64,000 nt of DNA, taken from positions 124,001 to 188,000 of the forward strand of contig NZ_WMEF01000001.1 in the NCBI RefSeq assembly GCF_009724685.1. The letters run 5' to 3'. This DNA comes from Lysinibacillus cavernae (GTDB taxonomy: Bacteria; Bacillota; Bacilli; Bacillales_A; Planococcaceae). The notes below the pieces were generated by a model. That model did no database searches and had not been told where the DNA came from. It saw only the letters and a list, made by a program, of their open reading frames with translations. Position numbers and translations under genes: made by a program. This document shows positions 38,230 through 47,481 of this stretch, one piece after another. Within the stretch, counting starts at the first letter, position 1. The number at the start of each line of letters is the position of its first letter.

Positions 38230-39414
38230 TTATTTATCGTTTAGTGCTACAATCCCTGGAAGCTCTTTGCCTTCCATTAATTCTAGGGAAGCACCGCCGC
38301 CTGTAGAAATGTGATTCATTTTATCTGCTACTTCAAATTTTTCAACAGCAGCTGCAGAATCACCTCCACCGATTACTGTATAACCTGTTGTTGTCGCCAT
38401 TGCGTCAGCAACCGTTTTTGTACCGCTCGCAAATTTATCCATTTCAAAGACACCCATTGGGCCGTTCCAAATGATTAATTTAGAGTTTTTGATTACTTCT
38501 GCGTAGTTAGCAGCCGTTTTTGGTCCTATGTCTAGACCCATCCAATCAGCTGGAATAGCGTCTACATCAACAACTTGTGTTTCAGCATCTTTTGAAAATT
38601 CATTCGCCACTACAGCATCAATTGGCATATGTAATTGCACGCCTTTTGCTTTTGCTTTTTCAATAAAGGATTTTGCTAGCTCAATTTTATCTTCTTCTAA
38701 CAAAGATTTACCGATATCGTAGCCCTGTGCCTTGATAAATGTAAAGGATAGTCCGCCACCGATAATTAAGTGATCTACTTTTTCTAATAAACTTTCGATA
38801 ACACCAATTTTATCTTTTACTTTGGCACCACCGATAATCGCTGTAAATGGATGTTCAGGGTTCGATAATGCTTTGCCCAGTACATCTAATTCCTTTTGCA
38901 TTAGGAAACCAGATACAGCTGGAATATGCTTAGCAATCCCTTCTGTAGTAGCATGTGCACGGTGAGCTGCACCGAAAGCATCATTAACATAAATATCAGC
39001 TAGTTGAGCAAACTGTTGTGCTAATGCTGGATCATTTTTCTCTTCGCCTGCATGGAAACGCACGTTTTCAAGTAGCACAATGCCCCCATCTTGCATGTTC
39101 GCAATAGCTTCTTCCACCGCTAGCCCAATTGATTCATCTAGCTTTGTAACAGGCTTGCCCATTAATTCAGCTAAGCGAATACCAACTGCTGTTAAGCGCA
39201 TGTCCTCTTTTACCTCACCCTTTGGACGTCCTAAGTGAGAAGCTAAAATTACTTTGGCACCTTGCTCTACTAAATACTCAATTGTAGGAATGGCTGCACG
39301 AATACGTGTTTCATCTGTAATTTCACCATCTGCCATTGGTACATTAAAATCTACACGTACAAAAACGCGTTTACCTTTTACATCAATATCTTTCATTGTC
39401 TTCTTATTTAACAT
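38230..39414 (-). CDS. pgk: Phosphoglycerate kinase
   Basis: A 394-residue kinase forming ATP from 1,3-bisphosphoglycerate. Typical motifs are [40 protein letters not shown] and the C-terminal GGGDSAAA. The ATG at 39414 has GAAGGGAG upstream and gives the usual length, so the 18 extra codons of the longer frame are not used. A terminator-like hairpin separates it from gapA, so it is probably read both from the cggR promoter and from its own. Confidence 0.98.
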   Translation of the reverse strand: MLNKKTMKDIDVKGKRVFVRVDFNVPMADGEITDETRIRAAIPTIEYLVEQGAKVILASHLGRPKGEVKEDMRLTAVGIRLAELMGKPVTKLDESIGLAVEEAIANMQDGGIVLLENVRFHAGEEKNDPALAQQFAQLADIYVNDAFGAAHRAHATTEGIAKHIPAVSGFLMQKELDVLGKALSNPEHPFTAIIGGAKVKDKIGVIESLLEKVDHLIIGGGLSFTFIKAQGYDIGKSLLEEDKIELAKSFIEKAKAKGVQLHMPIDAVVANEFSKDAETQVVDVDAIPADWMGLDIGPKTAANYAEVIKNSKLIIWNGPMGVFEMDKFASGTKTVADAMATTTGYTVIGGGDSAAAVEKFEVADKMNHISTGGGASLELMEGKELPGIVALNDK

Positions 39415-39773
39415 GAAGAAACTCCCTTCAAAGTTCGTTTTAGTCTTACATCTTTGTGTTTTACCCATCTTGGCTCCACACCATGCTTACTAAATAGAAA
39501 AGGCACTTTGCACTTTTTTGGTACATCATCTAGAAGGAAGAAGAATCCCCAACTTTTGATAATGAACCCTAATACTTGTTTTTATAGTAGCAAAAGTTAA
39601 GTGTAATGTCTTGCAATTGCTTGATCGTGTATAAAAAGAGAGTAAGGGGTAAAATCCCTTACTCTCTTTACCCTTGTATATTATATCTATTCGATATTAT
39701 AAAGGCTATACTTTTTGTGCATAAAAAGCAGTATTATGTCACACTTTTTACTCAAAATGTCGAAATATGATAC
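39415..39773. other. gapA-pgk intergenic region
   Basis: These 359 bases hold the hairpin at 39636-39668 and, presumably, a pgk promoter. No gene is supported. Spacing suggests separate control of gapA and the lower glycolytic genes. Confidence 0.5.
39632..39668 (-). terminator. Terminator or attenuator after gapA
   Basis: AAGAGAGTAAGGG pairs with CCCTTACTCTCTT (39636-39668), with TTTTTAT following on the minus strand. It probably ends the cggR-gapA transcript, allowing part to read into pgk. Confidence 0.85.
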
Positions 39774-40790
39774 TTATTTATGGTTTAAACCTTGCTCAGC
39801 AATATATAAAGCTAAGTCCATTAAGCGAGTAGAGTAACCAATTTCGTTATCATACCAAGCAAGTACCTTCACCATTTTGTTTTCTAACACCATTGTTGAA
39901 AGACCATCTACAGTAGATGAATAATGGTTACCATTATAATCAATTGATACTAATGGCAGTTCATTGTAATCTAAAATGCCTTTTAATTCATTTTCAGAAG
40001 CTTCTTTTAATACCGCATTGATTGACTCTTTTGTTACTTCTGCATTTAATTCTACGACTAAGTCCACACATGATACGTTTGGTGTTGGTACACGCATAGA
40101 GAAACCATCTAGCTTACCTTTTAATTGTGGTAATACTTTTGAAACAGCTACCGCTGCACCTGTTGTTGTTGGTATCATAGACACTGCTCCTGCACGTGCA
40201 CGACGTGGGTCAGAGTGTGGGAAATCTAGAATTCGTTGGTCATTTGTATAAGAGTGAATTGTTGTCATCATACCGCGTTCAATGCCAAATTTTTCATCTA
40301 ACACTTTTGCTACTGGTGCAAGACAGTTTGTTGTACATGAAGCATTTGAGATGACATCATCAGTTGCTGGATTATAGTCCTTGTGGTTTACACCCATGAC
40401 AAACGTAGGCATTGCCCCTTTAGCTGGCGCAGATAGAATTGCTTTCTTCGCACCTGCTTCAATATGTTTGCCTACTTCTTCCATTGAACGGAATCGACCC
40501 GTACATTCAAGAACTACGTCTACACCTAATTCACCCCATGGTAATTGTGCTGGATCTTTTTCAGCATATACTTTTACGCGTTGACCATTTACTACGAAAG
40601 AATCTTCATCTGCATTGACTTCAGCATCATAGATACCGTGGACTGAATCATATTTCAATAAGTGTGCAAGCTGACCAGCATCTGTTAAGTCGTTTACGGC
40701 TACTACTTCAAATTCATCATGCTTCATTGCCTCACGAAATACTAAACGTCCAATACGTCCAAATCCATTAATCGCTAATTTTAATGCCAT
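39774..40790 (-). CDS. gapA: Glyceraldehyde-3-phosphate dehydrogenase (glycolytic)
   Basis: A 338-residue dehydrogenase. The nucleotide-binding INGFGRIGRLVFREA and the Asp of VNDLTD point to NAD use. The catalytic Cys lies in SNASCTTNCLAP, and the substrate-site WYDNEIGYS is near the end. The ATG at 40790 follows GGAGGAAT. It is downstream of cggR, the repressor of this operon, as in Bacillus. It is the first of the five lower-glycolysis enzymes encoded together. Confidence 0.97.
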   Translation of the reverse strand: MALKLAINGFGRIGRLVFREAMKHDEFEVVAVNDLTDAGQLAHLLKYDSVHGIYDAEVNADEDSFVVNGQRVKVYAEKDPAQLPWGELGVDVVLECTGRFRSMEEVGKHIEAGAKKAILSAPAKGAMPTFVMGVNHKDYNPATDDVISNASCTTNCLAPVAKVLDEKFGIERGMMTTIHSYTNDQRILDFPHSDPRRARAGAVSMIPTTTGAAVAVSKVLPQLKGKLDGFSMRVPTPNVSCVDLVVELNAEVTKESINAVLKEASENELKGILDYNELPLVSIDYNGNHYSSTVDGLSTMVLENKMVKVLAWYDNEIGYSTRLMDLALYIAEQGLNHK

Positions 40791-40822
40791 TGTTAATTCC
40801 TCCAATAATGTGTATTATCTGC

Positions 40823-40883
40823 CTCTAATGAATAGAGACATTAAATTTGCTTTATGCTCATTCAAAAAGTGTTGAAACACTTT
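40823..40883 (-). other. Hairpins in the cggR-gapA spacer
   Basis: AAAGTGTTGAAACACTTT (40866-40883) and CTCTA...TAGAG (about 40823-40837) can fold in the mRNA between cggR and gapA. In Bacillus this junction is cleaved by RNase and a 5' stem-loop stabilises gapA mRNA. A similar role here is inference. Confidence 0.45.
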
Positions 40884-40916
40884 CTGAGAAAGAGTGACTT
40901 GATTGGTACTGTCCCA

Positions 40917-41969
40917 TCATTCAAGATGGTTGTCTTCTATAGAAGATAAATTGGCAGCAATTGCTTTTGCCGCTGCTTCATCTGTTATAAATATTGTTTG
41001 CTTTGGTGCCACTTTAAAATAAGAAAGCATGGCATTGACCTTTTGTTTTCCTGCTGCAACTGCAATGACTTGCTGACTGTTTTTTACCTGCTCAAGTTGA
41101 ATACCGATCGTGCGAATACGATGTACGATTTCTCCTTCAGCGTTAAAGTAATAACCAAAAGCTTCACTTACGGCGCCCTTCTCCTCTAGAATTCGCAAAT
41201 CCTCTGGAGATGAGTTACGACGAATCGCCATTTCCTCAGCAGAGCCAATTCCATGAATAACACAATCTGCTTGATCATAAAATGCCATCATTTCAGTTAC
41301 CATCGGCTCTGTTAGCATCGCTTGATAAGCTTGCTCACTTAAATGCTCTGGTAAAAACAATGTACGGTATTGTGCCTCCATCTGCGTGGCAAATGTTGCA
41401 ACAAGCGTATTAGCTTGCATTTGCATCTCATGTCCAATCCCTCCACGTGCAGCAACAAAAGTAATATCCTTTTGTATTTCTAGTGGATGTAAAAATTGTG
41501 CAAGAGAGCCGACAGATTTACCGCCAGTGACAGCTACTACCTGCTCATCAAAAGCCGCGGACATAAATTGGAGTGCCGCTTCTTTGCCAAGCAAGGTTAG
41601 GATCGTATCGTCTTCATTGTAATCCCCAGGAACAACAACTACTCGTTGTATGCCAAAATGGTTTTCAAGCACTTTTGCAAGCTGGGTTAGACCAGACCAT
41701 TCGTAAACGATGGCTCTTAATTTTTCAATAACTAATTCACCATCATCTGTACATACCATACCCGACTTTTGCGAATCTAATAACCCTTGTTCACGTAAAA
41801 TGTCAGTTTCTTTGCGTATTTCTCTTTCTGTCATTTTCAATGAATCTGCGAGTGTGCGTCGTCCGATGGGCTGCGTGAGTTGAACGGCTTGCAAAATTCG
41901 ATATCTTGATTGCAGAAGCGGATACATTTCAGGAAGTAGCCTTTGCTGTGCCTCTGGAACAGTTAACAT
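40917..41969 (-). CDS. cggR: Central glycolytic genes regulator CggR
   Basis: A 350-residue SorC-family repressor. The N-terminal winged HTH spans about 30-80 (IGRRTLADSLKMTEREIRKET). It is followed by a sugar-phosphate-binding domain with VTGGKSVGSLAQF and GIGSAEEM. In Bacillus it represses its own operon and is released by fructose-1,6-bisphosphate. The ATG is preceded by AAGGGAG. A promoter with direct GTGGGA repeats just upstream is its likely operator. Confidence 0.96.
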   Translation of the reverse strand: MLTVPEAQQRLLPEMYPLLQSRYRILQAVQLTQPIGRRTLADSLKMTEREIRKETDILREQGLLDSQKSGMVCTDDGELVIEKLRAIVYEWSGLTQLAKVLENHFGIQRVVVVPGDYNEDDTILTLLGKEAALQFMSAAFDEQVVAVTGGKSVGSLAQFLHPLEIQKDITFVAARGGIGHEMQMQANTLVATFATQMEAQYRTLFLPEHLSEQAYQAMLTEPMVTEMMAFYDQADCVIHGIGSAEEMAIRRNSSPEDLRILEEKGAVSEAFGYYFNAEGEIVHRIRTIGIQLEQVKNSQQVIAVAAGKQKVNAMLSYFKVAPKQTIFITDEAAAKAIAANLSSIEDNHLE

Positions 41970-41995
41970 ATTTATCTACTCCCTTATCAATAGTC

Positions 41996-42075
41996 GTGGG
42001 TCATAATTTATCCCACTATATAATTTTGTGTCCCACTTATGGTTTTATTATAATACGCTTTGTTTTAAAGCGCAA
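41996..42075 (-). promoter_or_regulatory. cggR promoter and CggR operator
   Basis: On the minus strand, TTGCGC (42075-42070) and TATAAT (42052-42047) are 17 bases apart. Just downstream lie two direct copies of GTGGGA(C/T)A, about 20 bases apart within 41997-42036. This matches the tandem GGGAC-type CggR operator of Bacillus. Confidence 0.8.
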
Positions 42076-42098
42076 GTAATTGTATAGTTTTGGATTAA

Positions 42099-42138
42099 AA
42101 AAAGCCTCGCAGCCATGAAAACAGCTACGAGACTTTGA
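42099..42138 (-). terminator. Terminator of the 40-residue protein gene
   Basis: AAAGCCTCGCAGC pairs with GCTACGAGACTTT through two G-U-type positions. The minus strand then reads CTTTTTTTTAA. Confidence 0.75.
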
Positions 42139-42143
42139 TGAGC

Positions 42144-42266
42144 TTATTTTGTGAAAGATAAAATCGCGTTCTTCTTAAATCCTTCTAAAGCTTTTGTTGC
42201 TTCACTTTTATTTGTAAATTCAAAAATACGAACATCCTTTTTCTCAAATACTGTAATAACCCACAT
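42144..42266 (-). CDS. Small 40-residue conserved-looking protein
   Basis: A short gene between two clear signals: AAGGGAG eight bases before the ATG and a terminator just after the stop. The protein begins MWVITVFEKKDVRIFEF and continues NKSEATKALEGFKKNAILSF, a beta-beta-alpha-like pattern. It looks like the small stress or housekeeping proteins of Bacillales that are often missed. Function is unknown. Confidence 0.7.
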   Translation of the reverse strand: MWVITVFEKKDVRIFEFTNKSEATKALEGFKKNAILSFTK

Positions 42267-42527
42267 TGTAAAATCTCCCTTCACAACATTCATTTTTGTA
42301 ATATAACAATCACTAAAATTTGTGATACTTTTGATAAACTGTTTTATAACAACTTCTTACTTGATACCTATTCTACTCCGATTTTTAATAAAAGAAAGTC
42401 CAATGTGAAGGTCTTCACAAACTGTTCAAATTCAAAACGCTTTCATTGAACAATTTGTGAATTGTGTGAATCACAGCTAATATTAGAGAAATTTTTACCG
42501 TTAATAACTTTTTACACGTTTGCTTAA
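42267..42527. other. Gene-free region
   Basis: AT-rich, with the promoter of the 40-residue protein and short repeats of TTTGTGAAT type near 42452. No gene or RNA recognised. Confidence 0.35.
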
Positions 42528-42761
42528 TTAACTACCTAAATGCTCCATCAACGTGGCATAATCCAGATTGCCATACTGGATTACAACGCCATCCTTTTCT
42601 ACTACCGGAATCATGAGCATATATTTTTCGTGTATGTGATCATCCTGTTCAATATCAATCATGTCAATATCAAATGGTACATCTTCCTGTACAAGCTTTA
42701 ATGTTTGCAATCCCTCTACACACAATGGACAATTTGCCCGACTAAAAAATTTTACAATCAT
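42528..42761 (-). CDS. Glutaredoxin-like thiol protein
   Basis: A 77-residue thioredoxin-fold protein with CPLC as the redox motif near residue 12 and the cis-proline segment MLMIPVVEKDG near 50-60. It belongs to the DUF836/glutaredoxin-like group. The ATG at 42761 has GGAGG eight bases upstream. It probably acts in thiol-disulphide exchange; the partner is unknown. Confidence 0.85.
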   Translation of the reverse strand: MIVKFFSRANCPLCVEGLQTLKLVQEDVPFDIDMIDIEQDDHIHEKYMLMIPVVEKDGVVIQYGNLDYATLMEHLGS

Positions 42762-42977
42762 GGATAGCACCTCCTTATTTTATTATAAACGAAAGTACTA
42801 GCTAGAAGCCTCTTCTACTCATTGACAGCTTTTGAGTGAACATGGATGATGCCACTAGAATGTTTTTACCAGATTATAAAAGAGATAACCTTATTCGATT
42901 AAGTATCACTCAAGTGAATGAACACTTCATTCACAACGGTATTGCAGAACTAGCTCAGTGTATTTCTTCATTAGAAC

Positions 42978-43023
42978 GGAAAAAGGCATTGTGTGCGAGC
43001 AAGCTGCACGTCAATGCCTTTTG
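42978..43023 (-). terminator. Terminator of the S9 peptidase gene
   Basis: AAAAGGCATTG pairs with CAATGCCTTTT across a loop of about 20 bases. The minus strand continues with TTTTTCCG. Confidence 0.75.
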
Positions 43024-43030
43024 TTTCATG

Positions 43031-45304
43031 TTATTTTAAATGACTGTCGAAGAATTTCACCATGGCATTATAGAAATCAATTTTGTTTTCTTCGTTCGCG
43101 AAGCCATGCCCTTCGTTATCCTTTAGCATATACTCTACGTCTACGCCTCTAGCACGCAAAGCTTCCACAATTTGATCCGATTCTGCTTTATTAACACGTG
43201 GATCGTTTGCACCTTGAGCGACAAACAAAGGTGTTTTTATTTTATCCGCATGGAAGACAGGTGAAACAGCTGTTAATAATTCTTTGTCCTTCTCTGGGTG
43301 ACCTACTCGCTCATAAAACATGTTACGCATAGTTTCCCAGTATGGAGGAATCGTATCTAATAAAGTGAAAATGTTAGATACCCCTACATAGTCTACTGCC
43401 GCAGCATATAAATCTGGCGTATACGTAATACCCGCTAACGTTGCATAACCACCAAATGATGCTCCATAAATACCAATACGCTCGGGATCTGCGATGCCTT
43501 GGTCAATCGCCCATTGGACTCCATCTGTAATATCGTCTTGAATTTTTAACCCCCATTGCTTATTACCTGCCTGAAGGAATTCTTTCCCATAGCCAGTTGA
43601 GGAGCGGAAATTCACTTGTAGCACGGCATAACCTCTGTTTGCTAATAACTGTACTTCTGGATTGAAGCCCCACATATCACGAGCCCACGGTCCACCGTGT
43701 GGATTTACGATAAGAGGTAGATCTTTAGCTTCTTTATTTTTCGGTAAAGTTAAATAACCATTGATTGTTAAGCCATCTCGACTCTTATAAGAAATTGGAT
43801 GCATTTCTGCAAGTTCCTCTGAGTTTAACCATGGACTTAAAGTGGCCAATTCTGTTAATTTGTCTGTAATTGAATCATAGTAATAATATTTTCCATAAAC
43901 GGTGTCACTTGAAACACTCACAATAAATTTTGTCATCTCTTTATTGTAGTCATTGATCCCTAATTCACTTTCATGCACACCAAGTTTATTTTGAATTTTA
44001 CGGAATAGTTTTTCAAAGTCCTGATCAAAGAATTGATAATGTGTTTTGTCAGTAATATAAGCACCATACAACAATTTATCTTGTTCAGCGTTATACAATA
44101 CCCCCGAAACATCCACTTCATCATTGGACATAATTACTTCTTCATTCCCTTGCAAGTCATACTTCACTACTTCTACTTTGTCTCTGCCTTTGTTTGAGGT
44201 TGCATAAATAGATTTATTGTCTTTGGAGAATGCTAGTGGCATTACTTCATCCCCAGCCTTCATTTCAATAAATGGTTTGAATTCATCCTTTTCAGAATCT
44301 CGATAAAGGACAGTCCCTTCCACACCATCAGATGCAACCGCAATGCGTACATTTCCATTACGATCTGCTAACCAGCTTGTTACATTCCCTGGGTTTTTTG
44401 CAACATGAGTCGTCTCACCCGTCTTTACATTCAGCTTGTACACATCAAAAACAGTTGCATCCTCTTTATTCATCATAATTAGAATTTCGTCTTTAACACC
44501 TTGAAGGCTACTTAATATCCCTACTGTTACATTTGGATAAGGCGTTAAATCTTTTTCCACAGAGCCATTAAATGTTGTAGAATAAATATGGTAGTTTTCA
44601 TCTCCACCTTTATCTTTTAAATAAAGTAGAGTATCATCTTTCCAGAAGAATCCTGCAATATCACGATCTTTTGAGCTTGAGACACGAACTGGCTCACTAT
44701 CGTCATTCATTTTTTTCACAAATACATTCGAACGGCTCTCCCATGCTGAGGCAAACGTAATATAATTGCCATCAGGTGAAAGCTCATAGCCGAAATTTCC
44801 TGGATTTTTCATGAAGTCTTCAACAGAAGTTTCCTTTACACCTTCATGATTGGAACCATTTTTTATATTTTTTGCATTGCTTAACAGTTTCACTGCATCT
44901 TGTTTTGAAATAAAGTCAGTGCTCAATGACACATCCTTAAATAAACCTAGCTTATTTGCTTTCTCTAAATACTCAGCAAGTGAAGCTTCTTTTTCTTCTT
45001 TATTTAAAGCTCTTACTAAAATACGAGCCGCTTCATCCCGTTTAATCGACAAACTTAAATTTGTGAACTCCCCAGCCTTTACCCATGTATCAATAATTTG
45101 TTGACGCATTGCATCTGATCCATGCTGGAATGTTAAAGTTGTTACAGATAAATTTAAAAATTCCTGTGCAGACATATGTTCCTCTTGTGCTAGTACGACA
45201 CTGTTTGTTTCGTTGGCAGCGCGTACTTCTTGCATTGTTACAGGAATAACAGCAGATGTTGTTAAAATAATTGCTAATGATGCAGATAAAAACCTTTTTT
45301 TCAA
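43031..45304 (-). CDS. Secreted S9 prolyl-oligopeptidase with SLH-like N-terminus
   Basis: A 757-residue secreted peptidase. The signal peptide is about 1-30 (cleavage near VRAAN). A segment of about 40-150 resembles S-layer homology repeats (IKRDEAARILVRALN, ANKLGLFKDVS, FISKQDAVKLLSN). Residues of about 175-490 are a WD/beta-propeller, and the C-terminal alpha/beta hydrolase carries the triad: Ser in GIYGASFGGYA, Asp in GANDPRVN and His in EGHGFANE. It cleaves peptides outside the cell and may be tethered to the wall by the SLH-like part (inference). The gene is monocistronic with its own terminator. Confidence 0.85.
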   Translation of the reverse strand: MKKRFLSASLAIILTTSAVIPVTMQEVRAANETNSVVLAQEEHMSAQEFLNLSVTTLTFQHGSDAMRQQIIDTWVKAGEFTNLSLSIKRDEAARILVRALNKEEKEASLAEYLEKANKLGLFKDVSLSTDFISKQDAVKLLSNAKNIKNGSNHEGVKETSVEDFMKNPGNFGYELSPDGNYITFASAWESRSNVFVKKMNDDSEPVRVSSSKDRDIAGFFWKDDTLLYLKDKGGDENYHIYSTTFNGSVEKDLTPYPNVTVGILSSLQGVKDEILIMMNKEDATVFDVYKLNVKTGETTHVAKNPGNVTSWLADRNGNVRIAVASDGVEGTVLYRDSEKDEFKPFIEMKAGDEVMPLAFSKDNKSIYATSNKGRDKVEVVKYDLQGNEEVIMSNDEVDVSGVLYNAEQDKLLYGAYITDKTHYQFFDQDFEKLFRKIQNKLGVHESELGINDYNKEMTKFIVSVSSDTVYGKYYYYDSITDKLTELATLSPWLNSEELAEMHPISYKSRDGLTINGYLTLPKNKEAKDLPLIVNPHGGPWARDMWGFNPEVQLLANRGYAVLQVNFRSSTGYGKEFLQAGNKQWGLKIQDDITDGVQWAIDQGIADPERIGIYGASFGGYATLAGITYTPDLYAAAVDYVGVSNIFTLLDTIPPYWETMRNMFYERVGHPEKDKELLTAVSPVFHADKIKTPLFVAQGANDPRVNKAESDQIVEALRARGVDVEYMLKDNEGHGFANEENKIDFYNAMVKFFDSHLK

Positions 45305-45430
45305 AATGATTCCTCCCTATATCAGTTTACGTTATATCGAAAGTCGATATATTCAAATTATACCAATTTTTGTATTATTGTCAATGATTGATATTTTTTA
45401 ATGATCATTACTTTTTTTCACTCATAATGA

Positions 45431-45455
45431 AAGCGAACTAAACAATTAGTTCGCT
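45431..45455. terminator. Terminator hairpin copy left of repeat element 1
   Basis: AGCGAACTAA pairs with TTAGTTCGCT around ACAA. This 25-base sequence is identical to 46011-46035. The outer (minus-strand) flank is CTTTCATT. It is one of the two hairpin copies bracketing the element at 45456-46010. Confidence 0.8.
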
Positions 45456-46010
45456 CTTGTTTTTGAAAAAAGGTGATGTCAACGGCAGAAACAGCCATTT
45501 TGAAAGGCGAGGGGTTGATTTCCGTTCCGCCAGCGTCCTTTCCAGGGGGCGTCCGATGAGCCGCTTCACTCACTGCGTTCGCTCCAGGGTCTCAGCTGTG
45601 ACGCTAAATCCCCTAGGAGTGACGCTGGCTCCACTCCAATCAACCATGTGGCAAAAGAGTCTTTTCCTTATCTTTTATACTAGCCCTAGATTATTTGTAT
45701 AATTAAAAAAAGGATAAGCTCTTATTTTCAATGTAGAGAAGTGAATAGTGACAACACCACCTCTCCATAAAATGAATAGTGAATACCTACATTTTATTTG
45801 AAAACCTTTGCTAAAAAGTTAACATTTTGTGAGTTGGAGTGGAAGGCTACTTGACTCCCGTGGGATAGCGAGACAGGCGAGCCCCTGCACGGAGCGGTAG
45901 CGGAGGAAGCGGCTCGGCGCTCGCCCACAGGAAAGCAAGTAGCCTGCAACGGAAAGTCATTTTCACCTTTCACAATATTTCTATTGATCGTTTGGTTTTA
46001 TAACACTATG
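45456..46010. repeat. Structured non-coding repeat element, copy 1
   Basis: An element of about 555 bases shares around 90 percent identity by eye with 51977-52570 over its whole length. It has two GC-rich stem modules in an AT-rich frame. Module A is 45529-45629, closed by GCCAGCGTC/GACGCTGGC. Module B is 45845-45944, closed by GGCTACTTG/CAAGTAGCC. The ends are imperfect inverted repeats (TTGAAAAA-type, then AGGTGA). No protein frame is conserved. It lies between two identical copies of the TPM gene terminator hairpin. Confidence 0.85.
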
Positions 46011-46035
46011 AAGCGAACTAAACAATTAGTTCGCT
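46011..46035. terminator. Terminator hairpin copy right of repeat element 1
   Basis: Identical to 45431-45455 and 12 bases past the TPM gene stop on the minus strand. Its minus-strand flank now runs into the repeat element. Confidence 0.8.
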
Positions 46036-46046
46036 AGGTATTACTA

Positions 46047-46766
46047 TTAAAATTTTCGGCTTGCTCCTCCGCCTGCGGAAGAGCCACCACCGAACCCACC
46101 AAAGCCACCTGGGTAACCACCATAGCCTCCAGCTCGTGGACCTCCGCCACCTTTCGAAAAGAACGAATAAATAATGATAACTACGATAATGATTAAAATA
46201 ATTAACCAAGTTGGCATGTCTTCATCTTCGTTTGCTCCTGCTGGTAATTCACCATTCCAGTTATATTCTTCGGCAACAGCGCGAAATACTTCAGCATACG
46301 TAGCTTGAAACGCTTGATCAATGTCACCCGTACTAGCAGAAGGGTAAAATGCATGATCTAAAATACGTCCTAATTTACCATCAGGTAAAGGGCCCTCTAA
46401 TCCTTGACCAACAGCTATTACTACATCATTCTTTCCTTCGCCTTGCCCAAATGTGGCTAAAATTAAGACACCGTTATTTTTTTCTTTATCACCTATCCCC
46501 CATGAACGAATCATTTTTGTTGCATACATTTTCGACTCTTGTTCATGAAGACTATCAATTGTTACAACCATGATTTCAGCACTTGTGCCTTTATCTAACT
46601 GCTCTGAGTATTGGTTTAATTCTTTTTTCAAATTGGCAGATAAAACATTGGCAAAGTCATGTACATACGTATTTTTCATTGGTGATGGCATAGCTGCTTT
46701 CGTCATATTCGTAAAAAAAAGAAGCGCTGAACAAATGACGATCATCTGTACAATGCGACGTTTCAT
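46047..46766 (-). CDS. TPM domain membrane protein (YgcG-like)
   Basis: A 239-residue exported protein. It has a signal peptide (about 1-25), a TPM domain (about 30-165: VHDFANVLS, STSAEIMVVTIDSL, NNGVLILATFGQG), one transmembrane helix (about 187-205, LIILIIIVVIIIYSFF) and a Gly-rich tail (GGYGGYPGGFGGF). TPM proteins have been linked to phosphatase activity or photosystem repair in other lineages; bacterial roles are unclear. It starts on the last base of the LemA stop, so the two genes are coupled. Confidence 0.88.
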   Translation of the reverse strand: MKRRIVQMIVICSALLFFTNMTKAAMPSPMKNTYVHDFANVLSANLKKELNQYSEQLDKGTSAEIMVVTIDSLHEQESKMYATKMIRSWGIGDKEKNNGVLILATFGQGEGKNDVVIAVGQGLEGPLPDGKLGRILDHAFYPSASTGDIDQAFQATYAEVFRAVAEEYNWNGELPAGANEDEDMPTWLIILIIIVVIIIYSFFSKGGGGPRAGGYGGYPGGFGGFGGGSSAGGGASRKF

Positions 46767-47347
46767 TATTGTGTACCTGATTGACTAAAATCGATAGATG
46801 GTACCTTGTCAGCTCCTGCCGCTGCTTTAAAATATTCTTTTTGTTCAAACCCAAACATTCCTGCGATTATATTACCTGGGAAACGTTTAACTTGTTTATT
46901 AAATTGTTGTACCTCATTATTGTAATCCTCGCGTGCTACAGCCAAGCGATTTTCAGTGCCTGCTAGCTCATCCATCAACTGACGGAAATTGGCATCTGCC
47001 TTTAAGTTAGGGTAACTTTCAACAACTACAAGTAAACGGCTAAGTGCACCCGTTAAAGCATCATTTGCAACAGCTTGCTCCTTAGGTGTGTTAGCACTGC
47101 CCATTTGCGCACGTGCCTCCGTAATATTTGTAATCACCTCTTGTTCATGATTCGCATAGCCTTTCACAGATTCAACCAAATTGGGAATTAGATCGAAGCG
47201 ACGTTGGAGTTGATTTTCAACTTGAGCCCATTTAGAATCAACATTTTCCTCTGCTGTCACCAATCTATTATATTTAGGAATGAATAATAAGGCGAATACA
47301 ATAAGAATGATGATAAGTATCCCAATTGGTCCAAGCCATTTTTTCAA
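46766..47347 (-). CDS. LemA family protein
   Basis: A protein of about 193 residues with an N-terminal transmembrane helix (about 5-25) and a helical cytoplasmic LemA domain (NVDSKWAQVENQLQRRFDL, PNLVESVKGY, EARAQMGSA). LemA genes commonly pair with TPM-domain genes, as here. The TTG at 47347 has GAGGAGG eight bases upstream, so the longer frame from 47371 is unlikely. Function is not established. Confidence 0.9.
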   Translation of the reverse strand: MKKWLGPIGILIIILIVFALLFIPKYNRLVTAEENVDSKWAQVENQLQRRFDLIPNLVESVKGYANHEQEVITNITEARAQMGSANTPKEQAVANDALTGALSRLLVVVESYPNLKADANFRQLMDELAGTENRLAVAREDYNNEVQQFNKQVKRFPGNIIAGMFGFEQKEYFKAAAGADKVPSIDFSQSGTQ

Positions 47348-47481
47348 TTCTAAAACCTCCTCAACTTGCATTTCCTTATGGCATTAGTCTATATTTTTGT
47401 CTTTACATTTATACCGTATGAATTTCACTTGACTCGACATACTAAATACTGCAACAAAATATCATTGAGGAGGCGTTTTTT

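Noticed and set aside
45457..45702. 81-residue plus-strand ORF
   Set aside because: It lies inside repeat element 1 and is not kept intact in copy 2; no ribosome-binding site.
46018..46209. 63-residue Trp/Arg-rich ORF
   Set aside because: Shadow of the Gly-rich tail of the TPM protein in another frame.
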